From NCBI GenBank assembly GCA_024195585.1, contig SWBL01000298.1, positions 1 to 64,000 of the forward strand: a stretch of 64,000 bases of DNA. Direction: 5' to 3'. The position numbers and the translations under genes were made by a program. The first letter of the stretch is position 1; each line of letters begins with the position of its first letter. Of the stretch, positions 44,401 to 53,786 are shown piece by piece. Source of the DNA: Aureobasidium sp. EXF-3400. Its lineage: Eukaryota > Ascomycota > Dothideomycetes > Dothideales > Saccotheciaceae. The notes beneath the pieces were generated by a model. That model did not search any database, was not told the origin of the DNA, and saw nothing but the letters and a program-made list of their open reading frames with translations.

Positions 44401-45245
44401 AGAAGAAGTCTTCCTGGTTCCGCAAGTGGAAGGAGCCTTCTGCTCCCACTACCGATGACAGCCATCTTCGTCCCCGTTCGCCCATGCCCTGGAACGAGAC
44501 AGCTGGTCAATCCGACAAGCCCAGTGCACTCAACAGGGACAATCGTCCCCCTCATCTGGATCTGACCAATGCCCAGGTGCCTGCACCTAAATCTTCTTCG
44601 AGTAGCGAGTTCCCCATGCGCCGTGAAAGCAAAGGCTTCAGCAAATGGTTCAGCAGAAAGAAGGATTCGGACAAATGTAAGTTCGTTGATCATAGAAGCT
44701 CCATGATATTTACTAACTCGGTTTCAGTATCTCCTCCTTCTGCTGCTACCTTTACCGGTCCGCTCAGTCCATTCTCGACAGGCCCGCTCTCGCCCCTACC
44801 ACCAACCACTCCTACCTCAGCTGGTGGTGATAACACGACACGCTCTTGGTTCTCTCGATTCCTCCGTCTACGGCCCGAAGTCCGTACCTTGGCTTTCAAT
44901 GTTCCGCGTACCCGGGCAAGAACAGAGTTGGTACGCATGTTGCGCGAGTGGCAACGACATGGTATCAAGGATTTGACCTACTTCCCTCAAGACAACGCGA
45001 TCACGGCAAGCATTGATAAAGTTAACTCCTTGGGCATCAAACCAGTCACCTTCAGGATTGAGTTGTTCGTTGTGCTCAAGAATGGCAGAAAAGCTGGACT
45101 CTCTTTGGCGAGATGTTCGCAAATGCGCGGTGCGGCCAGTTCGTTCCGCAAAGTGATCGAAGTTCTGGAGCAAGTCGGCAGGGACCGTGGTCTACTCGTC
45201 GACGATGAAAGCCAATGGAACGAACTCTGTGGCATCTTGGCCTAG
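41481..45245 (+). CDS. Gin4/Hsl1/Kcc4-type serine/threonine kinase
   Basis: The exons are 41481-44676 and 44728-45245, giving 1237 aa. The intron is 51 nt with a GTAAGT donor and a perfect TACTAAC. It is a multiple of three and has no stop, so the unspliced frame would read 17 residues longer. The kinase domain is at about residues 113-398: G-loop GQGGCSTV, K142, E188, catalytic HRDLKPEN (D263), DFG (282-284) and APE (306-308). The long Ser-rich tail ends in a KA1-type lipid-binding domain (from TLAFNVPRTRARTELVRM to the C-terminus). In yeast these kinases organise septins at the bud neck and act in the morphogenesis checkpoint by inhibiting Swe1. Start context is good (GTCATGGCC). Long pyrimidine-rich leader. 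Confidence 0.88.
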   Translation: MADHHRRQPRPSTRREVLGPGESRANVDSSARRSTRSSKAPEVSSPTSLPHNTSLVANGSLDVRTSSPTASSPRQARLSSAAPESQRASKRYSEISNCTTASGSGRKSFVGRWQLGKTIGQGGCSTVRLVRHKDTGQIGAAKIISRKMAETVRAQSLANLAEMPDKSLQDLVAAGKAMPPPPPGLLREIAIMKLLDHPNIVRLYDVWENHNELYLIMEYVEGGELFHYIEECRGLGEGESVYIFRQIVAALLYCHRMHIHHRDLKPENILLDRENIQVKLVDFGMAALQPEGKKLTTACGSPHYAAPEVIKSRPYDGARADVWSCGVILYVMLTGMTPFNYDQDRNLGVMYRAIAEADYYMPPELSRDAQDLLRKIFVPDPRRRITMEQIWEHPLLHKFDEEWGYTGPLASKEAWVGPSPILEDWTVTREDEVDKEILRNMRTLWHSVPQSVLVKKLVSNEPNQEKLFYAALLKHREDHLENYLGGADAISYSASDYQHNTNELKDQPPLPNQKQHSQSQYSIMNDEHLRTPQAGDENLPSDNSYDPYRSSRYQNSPNGTPYTKVTVHRRGESNGSRKAYMQHTLRHPNALRVEMLKKNGPSNSSSSLVKQEYRKSMTRSVSKASTSRNSVVSSVWPSSPPVMPRTVSSHKHKRKVSFSHHRKSSQAAVSTSARFTPELQAKARFSQLMHGSPTPDANSPSCRVDNAIRSRKDKSVTPAPRTRPRKNSTGAAKTDIRKASTELEQACEEAFNRCSFSSSVFTTASATEKAGYETPPSSVSKRDSGSSIKDHAAPRPLPALPTDTPNTFITRTLEETRHKLAARSASEGNDGSAKIEQVLANLDRIMPGDKRAVSAPDHHVMDNRAPLPIISEEGRPEGSHGRPDTAHRYRSVTAPVQERTVRMVQPSSPATPKSPYNWRSVEEPASEISQNTVIDRTRLTVPTIDPRMVRKKSSDSEIPLSQISSQGSQEGAVKKKSSWFRKWKEPSAPTTDDSHLRPRSPMPWNETAGQSDKPSALNRDNRPPHLDLTNAQVPAPKSSSSSEFPMRRESKGFSKWFSRKKDSDKCKFVDHRSSMIFTNSVSVSPPSAATFTGPLSPFSTGPLSPLPPTTPTSAGGDNTTRSWFSRFLRLRPEVRTLAFNVPRTRARTELVRMLREWQRHGIKDLTYFPQDNAITASIDKVNSLGIKPVTFRIELFVVLKNGRKAGLSLARCSQMRGAASSFRKVIEVLEQVGRDRGLLVDDESQWNELCGILA

Positions 45246-45892
45246 AAGAAGACCACATCTGCGTCTTAGCACTGCTGCACTCGTTTCATGGATTTTGCGA
45301 CGCTCTTGCGAACGCTCTTCTCACGTGGAAACTCCTTTGTTCTCAAATTTCTCTTCATTGTACTTGGTTGTTGGGATGTTGGTCTTGCCAAGCGAGTGAT
45401 ACCTTTTTCTCGGAGTGGAGTTTTGTTTTTAGGGAAACAGTTTTGACCCGTCCAGCATCCAACCCGGAGTTTTTCATTTGTTTCACAGAATGGCGTATTG
45501 AGGAGCGAAGATTTCCTTTCTTGAGCAAATGAATTGCGGTTCGTCGTTATGTTTTCTATTGTCTTTTCTGTTATCGTCAGCTTTCTTTACTATTGTAGCA
45601 TACTGGAAGAAGACAGAAGACCAGGAAAGAATAAGAGCTGTAGGAAAGAAAGGATGGGAGATGGAAACAGCACACTACGCTATAATGTTAATGAACACAC
45701 TTGATTTACCTTTATCGCATATTTCCACACAAGTTCTCTTTCCATCACTTATACCACCAGGTCGGCAAGACCCGCCTCATAGTCTACCACGGGACGACAG
45801 CAATTCATCGGTTGTCTGCCTTGTATAGTTAATCGCTACCGTGTCATACAGTTGTATCCTGCCTTTCCATGTGCAAAAAGTATCTGACGCAT
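45246..45892. other. Intergenic, 3' flank of the kinase
   Basis: No gene is recognised. The segment ends at hairpin copy F. Confidence 0.4.
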
Positions 45893-46020
45893 GGCTATAT
45901 AAGAAATGCACAGTACTTTCGAGGAGAAGAAGATTCTCCATTGCGATCATTTACATTCCAGACTATCATATACGTCTTGGGTTTGGAGAGCATCGTGGTG
46001 AACAGCGAGGACATTGCCTT
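45893..46020 (+). repeat. Hairpin repeat, copy F (diverged right end)
   Basis: The left end GCTATATAAGAAATGCACA and the following CAGTACTTTCGAGGAGAAG align with the family. The right terminus is decayed, but the block beyond it (AGCGAGGACATTGCC) matches the flank of copy C. It ends 73 bp before the tRNA-Gly gene. Confidence 0.55.
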
Positions 46021-46092
46021 GGTGCTGTCAATGATTGTTTTGTCCTTTTTTGGTGGATTATGAATGGTTTGGATCAAGCCGACTTCATCTAA

Positions 46093-46163
46093 GTCGCAGT
46101 GGTTTAGTGGTAAAATTCGTGCTTGCCATGCACGAGCCCCGTGTTCGATTCACGGCTGCGACA
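46093..46163 (+). tRNA. tRNA-Gly(GCC)
   Basis: The 71-nt gene has a perfect 7-bp acceptor stem (GTCGCAG with CTGCGAC) and discriminator A. The D-arm is GGTTTAGTGGTAAAATTC, and the anticodon GCC at 46125-46127 lies in a 5-bp stem. The T-arm contains GTTCGATTC. There is no intron. An oligo-T signal follows at 46167-46170. It decodes GGC/GGT glycine codons. Confidence 0.95.
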
Positions 46164-46394
46164 ATGTTTTGTTCGTTTGGGTTGTGAGGAAACGAGCGTC
46201 ATGCCAACATTTTGCTCGGACCAACCGTGATGGGCTGTCGACTGAACATTCATACCTAACTACCAACCAACCGTTTGTTTTGTATCTCTCTCCAATCCAC
46301 GCTGCTCAATTGCCGACCTTACGCGATACATAACACCAGCCACCTCCGTCCCCGAATTGACTCGACCGGACTCACCTACAATCAACACACAACC

Positions 46395-46933
46395 ATGGCG
46401 CAAAACGTGGTGCTCGTAACGACGATGGGAGAAATCACAGTAGAGCTCTACACCGAACACGCACCAAAGGTATCGCTCCCCAATCTTCGAGGCCAGCCTT
46501 CGCAGTACTGACATTTCACAAACAGACCTGCCACAACTTTTCCACGCTAGCAAGCAGAGGCTACTACAACACCACCCCCTTCCACCGCATCATCCCCTCC
46601 TTCATGATCCAAGGCGGCGACCCCACCGGCACCGGTCGCGGCGGCGCATCCATCTACGGCGACAAGTTCGACGACGAATTACACCCTTCATTGCGTCACA
46701 CGGGCGCTGGTATCTTGAGCATGGCAAATGCAGGACCGAATACAAATGGCAGTCAATTCTTTATTACACTGGCGCCGACGCCGTGGTTGGATGGCAAACA
46801 TACTATTTTTGGGAGGGTCAAGGGTGGGATGAAGATTGTGCAGAGGATGGGGTTGGTTAAGGTTGATAAGGAGGATAGACCTGTGGAGCCGGTGAAGATT
46901 TTGAGTGCGAGGGTTGAGGAGGGAGGGTTATGA
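46395..46933 (+). CDS. Cyclophilin-type peptidyl-prolyl isomerase (PPIL1/Cyp1 type)
   Basis: The exons are 46395-46469 and 46526-46933 (56-nt intron), giving 160 aa, a single cyclophilin domain with no extension. Active-site and family blocks are [39 protein letters not shown] and [12 protein letters not shown]. The short form with [20 protein letters not shown] is the PPIL1-like branch, which in other eukaryotes is associated with the spliceosome. No signal or transit peptide, so nuclear or cytosolic. Convergent with the dehydrogenase at 47327. A tRNA-Gly gene lies 231 bp upstream. Confidence 0.9.
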
Positions 46934-47326
46934 GTGATCGGAATATGAAAGAGCTTTGGGATCATATAAAAGACGAGTTCTGCAAAATGGAGTTGGGGAT
47001 GATGATATCAAGAATAGACCACAAAAGGTGGGTTGGGAAGGAGCCCACATGCAAGAAGGCAACACCTGCTCCTTCCCGAGTGAGAGAGAGGATGTCGATC
47101 TCAAAACTAGCGGTCGCGGTCGCGGTCGCCATACATTATGGTTGATACGGGTCCATTGGATGTCACGAAGCTCTCGTGGCAGACCCGGCATCGCGGCCCT
47201 GGGTGGAGGTTCTCAACTTCATGATTAGAAGACTGGCTTGCGCAAATTACTATTACATTCTTGTATCAAAACCGGCAAAAAGCTACACCACCGTACTCCT
47301 CACCACAATCTCGCACTTCATCGACA
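46934..47326. other. Convergent 3' flanks (cyclophilin / SDR)
   Basis: Presumed 3' UTRs. A short tandem of GGTCGC units lies near 47112-47129. No gene. Confidence 0.4.
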
Positions 47327-48324
47327 TTAATAACCATGCTTGGCCAGCTCCTTCTCAGTCCACTCCCAGAGTTCCTCAACCTTCTTCGTATTTTTGGCCC
47401 ATCCACTGCCTGAGTTATTGCTACCAACAGGATTGAAGTAATATCCCTCCCTAACCTCTTCCTTGGGTGCCGTGCAAGCCCAAAGCTGGTTCTTAGTACC
47501 CTGAGGCACAGTCTGCATGAACAACCCACCCACAGCAGCCATTCCATATCTAATAATCATACTGTCGCGTCGAGTGCTCGCAAACAAATCAGTTTTGATG
47601 ACTCCAGGATGCACTGAAGCAGCAGTGATGGAAGGATAGTGAGCAGTCAATCCACGGGAGTGCAGAATATTGGCCAACTTTGCGCCTCCGTAGCGAGGCC
47701 AGGTGCCGTAGGTTTCGGCGGCGGCTTGGTCGTAGATGATGCCGCAGTCACGGGGAGCCAGTTGGTGTCCTGAGCTAGACAATGTCACTACTCTGACATC
47801 GGCATTGGGTTCCTCTGCTGTCTTGAGAAGTACGGGCAAGAGGAGTTTGGTCAACAAAGCGTGACCCATGTGATTGGTTCCAAACTGAATCTCATAGCCT
47901 TGCTTGGTGGTGCTGTAGGGCACTGCCATGATACCTGCATTGTTGAGCAGAATATCCAATCTCTGCTCCTTTTGCTTGAAGGCATCAGCGGCAGCCTTTA
48001 CAGACGCAAAGTCGGTGAGATCCAAAGACAAAAACTCGATTTTTGCATCTGGGACTTGAGTCTTGATCTCGTCGATTGCGGATCTGGCTTTTGATTCTGT
48101 GCGTGCGGCCAGGTATATTTGCGATGGGTTGTGCTTTGCGAGTTGCAAGACTGACTCTTTGCCTAGGCCAGTGTTTCCTGCAAGGGTCTCATGTAAGTAT
48201 TTCAATTGGACTATCCATCGCTCTGGGGAGACTCTGTACCTCCAGTCACAAGAATGACCTTGCCGGAGAGGTCGGGAATGTCCTGTTCGGGTTCGAACGA
48301 CTTGCCGCCGAAAAGACCGAACAT
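47327..48324 (-). CDS. Short-chain dehydrogenase/reductase
   Basis: The exons are 48324-48240 and 48177-47327 (62-nt intron), giving 311 aa. It is a classical SDR with the cofactor motif VTGGNTGLGK (residues 27-35 region, split by the intron), the structural LLNNAGIMAVP, a serine in VVTLSSSGHQ and the catalytic YGGAK. It resembles the fungal retinol-dehydrogenase/TIC32-like group of NADP-dependent SDRs. The N-terminal MFGLFGGKSFEPEQDIPDLSGK is typical of this group. No membrane segment is obvious, except for a weakly hydrophobic region (MAAVGGLFMQTV) near residue 240. The substrate is unknown. Confidence 0.85.
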
Positions 48325-48872
48325 TTTGGATGATAGTATGTAAGTCGATTGCTGGTGCTCTATGAAGGATTGCGCTTTACTATCGAAGTCGATACGCGCG
48401 TCGAGTATGTAGAAGTGTAGATCAGCGTCAAGGGACGTTTGTTTCAAGAGTCAAGAACCGATCATCGTGGGGGAGAAAGCTTGACCTTTACATTCAAACT
48501 CTCATAGCATCTCCAGGCTACCGCATAGAAAAACCCAATCACGGATAGCTCGGAGGGATGAGAGGTCTCCATGATGGCATTACTCATACCACCCTTTTGT
48601 GAGACGCGTCTTATTGAGACACACATAGCAAGGTACAGAAAGAAGGTATCAAATCATGGTTGCTATTGATTGGAGTGCATAAAACGCCTCTATCGTGAAA
48701 AGAATCCATCTTTCAGAAAAGCAAAGGCGTGAGAAGCCGGCCGTGGTATCTAGTAATTCTCAAATCCTTCAACAAACGCCATGTTTCCGAGAAACGCCAA
48801 CATCGAATTCAAGTCATGATGTGGTAGAAGGTGAAGATCGTAATCATCTCTGGCAGCTCATGAAAGGTCGAT
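48325..48872. other. Intergenic; SDR promoter and CrzA 3' flank
   Basis: No gene or repeat is recognised. The minus-strand SDR promoter and the 3' end of the zinc-finger gene share this segment. Confidence 0.4.
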
Positions 48873-51076
48873 TCATCGCTCCATGTCGCTCATCCATCCG
48901 TTGTTAGCAAGACCCATCTTCATATCCGGTATCTGCTGTCCATAGTTTCCCATTTCGTTCTCGCTGAGGTCTCCCCATTCGTTACCGCTTCCAGCGTCAA
49001 AGCTGCTTCTTCCACTGAAGACTTCAGATTCTTCTGGAATAGTCGGCGCACTCACAGCACCCCAATCGAGGTTTGCCAAGTCAGGGTACATCTGGAGCAG
49101 AGCAGCCGGAAGTATAGGATGAAGATGAGGCTGGTTCGTCATAGGGGGTGGGGCTACAAAGCCTTGGTCGCTCTGCATTTGTCGCTGGGCATGCTCTTCT
49201 GCCCACTGTTTCTGTCGTTCGGCAGCCTCTTCGTCCAGCAAAGGCTTGATACACACACGTCCAGCTTCTGAGCGGAAATGCCGGCCAAGAGCGTCGGCGC
49301 GCGCAAAACGACGGCCACATCCCCACTGTTCTCCGTTACTGAGTTGACCCTTGCAAACGAACTTCTTTTCTCCCGAATGCAAACTCTCGTGTCGCTTGCG
49401 ATCGTGCTGGCGAGCGAAGGCTTTGCCGCACACGGTACAGACAAAGGGCCTCTCGTCGGTATGCGTACGAAGGTGGGAGCGTAGGTTGTATGCGCGAGTA
49501 AACTTCTTGGGACACAGCGTGCACTGGAAGGTGGCAGGGTGTTTCTGGGTGCGCTTGGGGTCATTGCCTCCGCTGGCTGCTCTTTCAGGGTTTGCGAGAT
49601 CCAAGATGTAATCGCGCTGAGGAACAGACGAGGTGGAAGAGCGTCTAGACAATCCACTTGTAGAAGAAATGGACGAGGGCGATGGTGAGCGCGAGCCGCT
49701 ATGACGCGTGTCGAACGGCGACAGGGAGTTTGTCCCTGGTTGTAAAGAAGGAGATCTACCTCTTCCTGCGACCGAGGGAGTCACGGGTCGCGATCCAACG
49801 AAAGTGTCCGATTTGGCGCGCATTCGGTTGCGACTGCGATCTGAGAGCGCAAGGTCAGTAAAGAGTTTCATTACACGCGTGTGCGACACTTACTCCTTTC
49901 CGGTGGACTGAGTGCATCCTCCGGTCCAGCACCGTCTGGAGGCCCAAAGCTGGGCACTCTCGAAGGAGGGGCAAAATCGATGTTGATTTCAGGAGGAGAC
50001 ATGGTATCAGCCATGCCTATCTCGTTGGGGGTACCGCCGTTGCTCAGCTGAGGAAAGGGCTCAGCTCCTGTGAGTGACGCAGTCTGGTATACGTCGAAGT
50101 TATTCTGCTGTACTTGGTATGCCATGTCATTCTGCAAGGCGAAGCCGTTCGCCGTGTTGAAGTCTGGAAGCGCTTGCTGGGATTGAGGCAGCAACCGAGG
50201 CGACACGGCCGGACTTGGGCCTGGACTGATATGAGGTGGAATGTGCGTATCGGACAGGGAAAATTGACCGAGGCCGAGGGCATCAGGAAACATAGCAGCG
50301 TCGGTTTGAGGGTTCAGCATGGGCGAAGCATCGAAGCTGTCGGCTGTAGGTAAATATGGTGAGGCCTGGTTGGAATGCGACGAAATCTCCGAGTAGGCAT
50401 CGGATGGTGAGCGACGGTGCGACTGGAAAGCCTGACCAGCGCCCCAATCGTTGCCATGATACCCCGGGGGTGGGTATGCAGCGCTCGCGGGGTCGAGCGA
50501 TTCGGATCGCTGTCGATTGACCTGGTTGAATGAAGCCTGCTGATATGATGGTGACGCGTGAGGGCTGGGACTTTGTGATGAGCGGCGCAACTGAGGCTGT
50601 AGAAGATGAGGTGGGGTTGGGTTGTGATGTGTCGCAGCCATAGGTTCCACTAGCGACGGGTTGGAAGTGCCGTAAAAGAGGTTTGGATCCAGCTGGTGCT
50701 GATTGAAGTCAAAGCCCGGGAACGAGTTGGAGTCTTGTTGAGGCAGGTTGTTAGGCGAAGGTCCGTTGAGCGACAGATTGGTCGCGCTGAGAGATGTGGG
50801 AGACAGGTTTCCGCTCAGGTTGCTGCTGCTGCCGTTTGGACTATAAAGGCTAGGAGTGCGAGCGCTGAAGAAGCTGTTGTTGTCGAAGCCCGGAGATTGA
50901 AAGTCGAGCAAGGTAGCTTGGGGGTCAAGGAATTGTTGTTGGTTATTGAGATTGTTGGCCTGAAACTGTTGCTGAGTATCATAAGGATTGGAGAAAGGTT
51001 GGAAAGAGTCGGCCGAGACGGGAGGTGATAAGTGAGAAGACGAGGCCGAGCGATGGCGCTGGTCTTGGTTGGCCAT
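48873..51076 (-). CDS. crzA: CrzA-type calcineurin-responsive C2H2 transcription factor
   Basis: The exons are 51076-49894 and 49840-48873 (53-nt intron), giving 716 aa. A long Gln/Asn/Ser/Pro-rich N-terminal half precedes the zinc-finger region: FQCTLCPKKFTRAYNLRSHL (C501, C504, H517, H521) and FVCTVCGKAFARQHDRKRH (C529, C532, H545, H549). An atypical third finger around CGRRFARADALGRHFRSEAG follows, as in fungal CrzA/Crz1. PEINID at residues 362-367 fits the PxIxIT-type docking motif through which calcineurin binds Crz1. In the family, Ca2+-activated calcineurin dephosphorylates the factor, which then enters the nucleus and controls ion-homeostasis, cell-wall and stress genes. The C-terminus is acidic (EWGDLSENEMGNYG). 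Confidence 0.9.
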
Positions 51077-52102
51077 GGTGAAGGGAGTGATGAGGTGCTT
51101 TCTTTAGATGTCTTCCAATATCATGGCCATATGCGACAAGGGCGTCGAGGCTGTGGGGAGGCTGTATAAAGCACGAATGCACGCCGACTATAGCGCAGGA
51201 ATGAGAAGTATACCTCTGCCTGAGGCGGTGCAAAATGCTTCGGGGCGGAGCACAGAGATGCGGATTCGGGTTTGTTCTGGTAGGAAGAAACAGAAAGAGC
51301 GAAGGCGCGCATGGCAGAAACGCAGAACAAGGCAACGACCCTCCTACCCTACCTGTAATAAGCAACAGCCCAAGCCGACGCTCGATTGGATTGGGACTGC
51401 CCCGACCTTCGAAGAACAGAGTCAAAGCGCCGTCACCGACAGCTCCACCCCGACTCATGCAGTTTCCTTTTGATTATCAGATCAATCTCCGTCACCTGCT
51501 TTGCTCCCAGCTCGCTTTACTCGCAATAATTCTACCATCTATCATTCCGCATTGCAATTTCCTGCTATTGCCGACCAGCGCAGTGCGACAAGAATGCCAC
51601 AACCTGCAGAACCTATGAGTTCACCGGTCAAGGGACCCGCCAATAGAAACGTGTGTCGCATGCTCTAAGCCCCGCTCGAACGAACCTTGCTCGTTGACTC
51701 CCGATTTCACGTGTTGCGCTCCATGCTTTGAACCTTTTCCCGCTTCGAGGCTTGCAGGATGCCCATCGACATTCTGCGCAACACGACACTCCGTGTCTGC
51801 GCCCCGGGCGCCAGTTGATCGCACATGGAATCAGTGATGCAACCCGCGCCAGATGTTTACCTAAGGGAGCTCTTTTGTTGAAAAACTGCACCGTGATGCA
51901 ATGCAGAACTAGACATGGTTTATTGCTTACACAGCCACCTCCATGTTTTTCGGCCTTGATCATTTCGGCTGTTACACGCAAAAACACATTTCCTCACCTC
52001 CTGCTCTCGTTCCTGCATGTTTTTTGTGGGTTCCTGCTGACTGTCGGGTATCGATAACGTCACATCCTCTCCGTGTGCAATAGTATGTAACGCGTATACG
52101 TA
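51077..52102. other. CrzA promoter region, no gene
   Basis: This is the upstream region of crzA. Scattered short ORFs only. A hairpin repeat copy follows at 52103. Confidence 0.4.
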
Positions 52103-52211
52103 GTTATAGAAATGCACAATGCTTTTAAGCAAGAGGATATATTCATCGAGAAGCATTATACTCCAGGCTCTCTTTGACACAGACCTAGAAACAACTATGC
52201 CTTTCCATAGT
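52103..52211 (+). repeat. Hairpin repeat, copy E
   Basis: The left end GTTATAGAAATGCACAATG and the right end AACTATGCCTTTCCATAGT are diverged inverted termini. The inner segment ATTCATCGAGAAGC and GGCTCTCTTTGACAC follow the family order. The ATGTAACGC block to the left is shared with copy A, and GAAGACATCGCG to the right with copies A and C. It lies between crzA and the 3' end of YIF1. Confidence 0.65.
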
Positions 52212-52501
52212 GAAGACATCGCGTAAGATCTTCGAGATACTCGATCGCAAGGAACACTACGAACCAAAATGCTCTACCTCTGTATGACTATCTAGCCTAT
52301 CAGTATCTCTGGTATTGTCGTCCATGGTAAGTGTTCTCTCTCCAGGGACTCAGTCAAAGTCTGACATAGACCTGACGGCAACATGGCTGCATAGGCAAAG
52401 AACAAGCATAACTATATCGAAATGATTGATGGGAACACCTGCGCCGAAGCAGCAGGGAAGGAGAATCATGAATGCATTTTTGAAGACTCAAGCTAACCAT
52501 A

Positions 52502-53580
52502 CTACAAGCTGCTCAGCCACCACATAAAAGCCAGCTGGATGATGTACGAGTAGACGAAGAGGAAGTAAGTCCTCTTAGTTCTCTGCGAACGGGCGATAGG
52601 GTTGTGGGCGCCTGAGGCAGTGTCCGGGAGAATGACATATTTGAGCGAGCGGAGCTGCTTAGGTCAGTATTCAGGACACACGAAGGAGAGCAAATTGTAT
52701 GACTCACGAGGAAGAAGGCGTTAGCCAGGTAAGTGTACGCAAAGACAGACCAGCCAACATAACCACCAGTACCCTTGCCGCCTGTCATGATGGTGGCCAG
52801 GGCAATTGTGAAGATGATACCGACAAATTTGTAACCAGAATAGGCAACCAGATCCAGCCACTGAGACTCGTTCGAGATGTTCAAGAGGTATGTGCCAAGT
52901 TTAAGGAGCAGAAGCTCGATGATGACGACAGCAAAGGCGTTGGTAGCAGTCAGGCCGAGCAACTCTGGACGGAAAGCACCTTGCAGACCGGCGAGGAGGG
53001 TAGAAAGGAGAATGTAGGTGACAAAAGCCATGACGGGAATGTACATGTCGGGGCTGTTGATGTCCTCGCGAGGAGGCAGGAACATAGGACCTGACTGGCC
53101 ACTGGATGCCATGGGCTGCTGTTGGCGCGACCAGGGACGATGACGCCAGGGGAAGAGGACTATAAAGAGCTTGTTGACGACGTATTTGTTCGAGACGTTG
53201 AAGTAGTGCTTCATGGCCGAGACATTGACATAGCGATTGAACTGGCTAGGCATCAGTAGGGAAACTTATTGACGTGGTACAGTGTCGTGACGAACGTTTT
53301 GCTCCATGTACTCCTGACCAGCAGCGACGGCCGTCTTGCCCATCTGGAAGCCCATCTGGGCAGTAGGATCATTGATAAAGCCACCAAAAGGAGGCTGGCC
53401 GTAGTTGTTTGGGGCATAGCCATACTGCTGCTGCTGCTGGGCCTGCTGCTGTTGTTGTTGTTGTGTCATGGGCGGAGGAGGAGAGCGCAACTGCGGGACG
53501 GTCGAAACGTGCTGAGGAACAGGATGGTGGAGGGGAGGCGACTGAGCCGGGCCCATGTTGGAGTAGGGACCGCGCTGCAT
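52502..53580 (-). CDS. YIF1: YIF1/Hrf1-family ER-Golgi membrane protein
   Basis: The exons are 53580-53296, 53241-52708 and 52654-52502, with introns of 54 and 53 nt, giving 323 aa. The N-terminus is Pro/Gln-rich with a polyglutamine-type run (QQQQQQQAQQQQQ). FNRYVNVSAMKHYFNVSNKYV and LFPWRHRPWSRQ are family blocks. About five hydrophobic helices follow, including YIPVMAFVTYILLSTLLAGL, FAVVIIELLLLKLGTYLL and a C-terminal YFLFVYSYIIQLAFMWWL. In yeast, Yif1 forms a complex with Yip1 on COPII vesicles and is needed for ER-to-Golgi transport. The first intron has a GTTCGT donor, and its acceptor is the second of two nearby AGs (CCAG). Divergent from the SRP receptor gene. Confidence 0.9.
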
Positions 53581-53786
53581 GGTCAGAGGGCTGAAGTCGA
53601 GACGTCTCTGGTGTTAGGAGGTGACTTGTCCACTTGGTTCGATTCGTGACTGCCAACAGCCAACAACAACCGAAGCTCCAAACGTCAGACTTGGCACGCC
53701 GACCGCCCGGCAGTCGGTCGCATTGGACAGGTCGAGCCAATGCGACCCGCCTGTATGATACTTTATGCACCAACTACTCGGCCAAC
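53581..53786. promoter_or_regulatory. Bidirectional promoter YIF1 / SRP receptor alpha
   Basis: Only 206 bp separate the two start codons, so the two secretory-pathway genes must share promoter space. No clear TATA box is seen on either side. Confidence 0.5.

Noticed and set aside
47112..47129. GGTCGC tandem repeat
   Set aside because: Only about three units; too short to be more than a chance microsatellite in a 3' flank.
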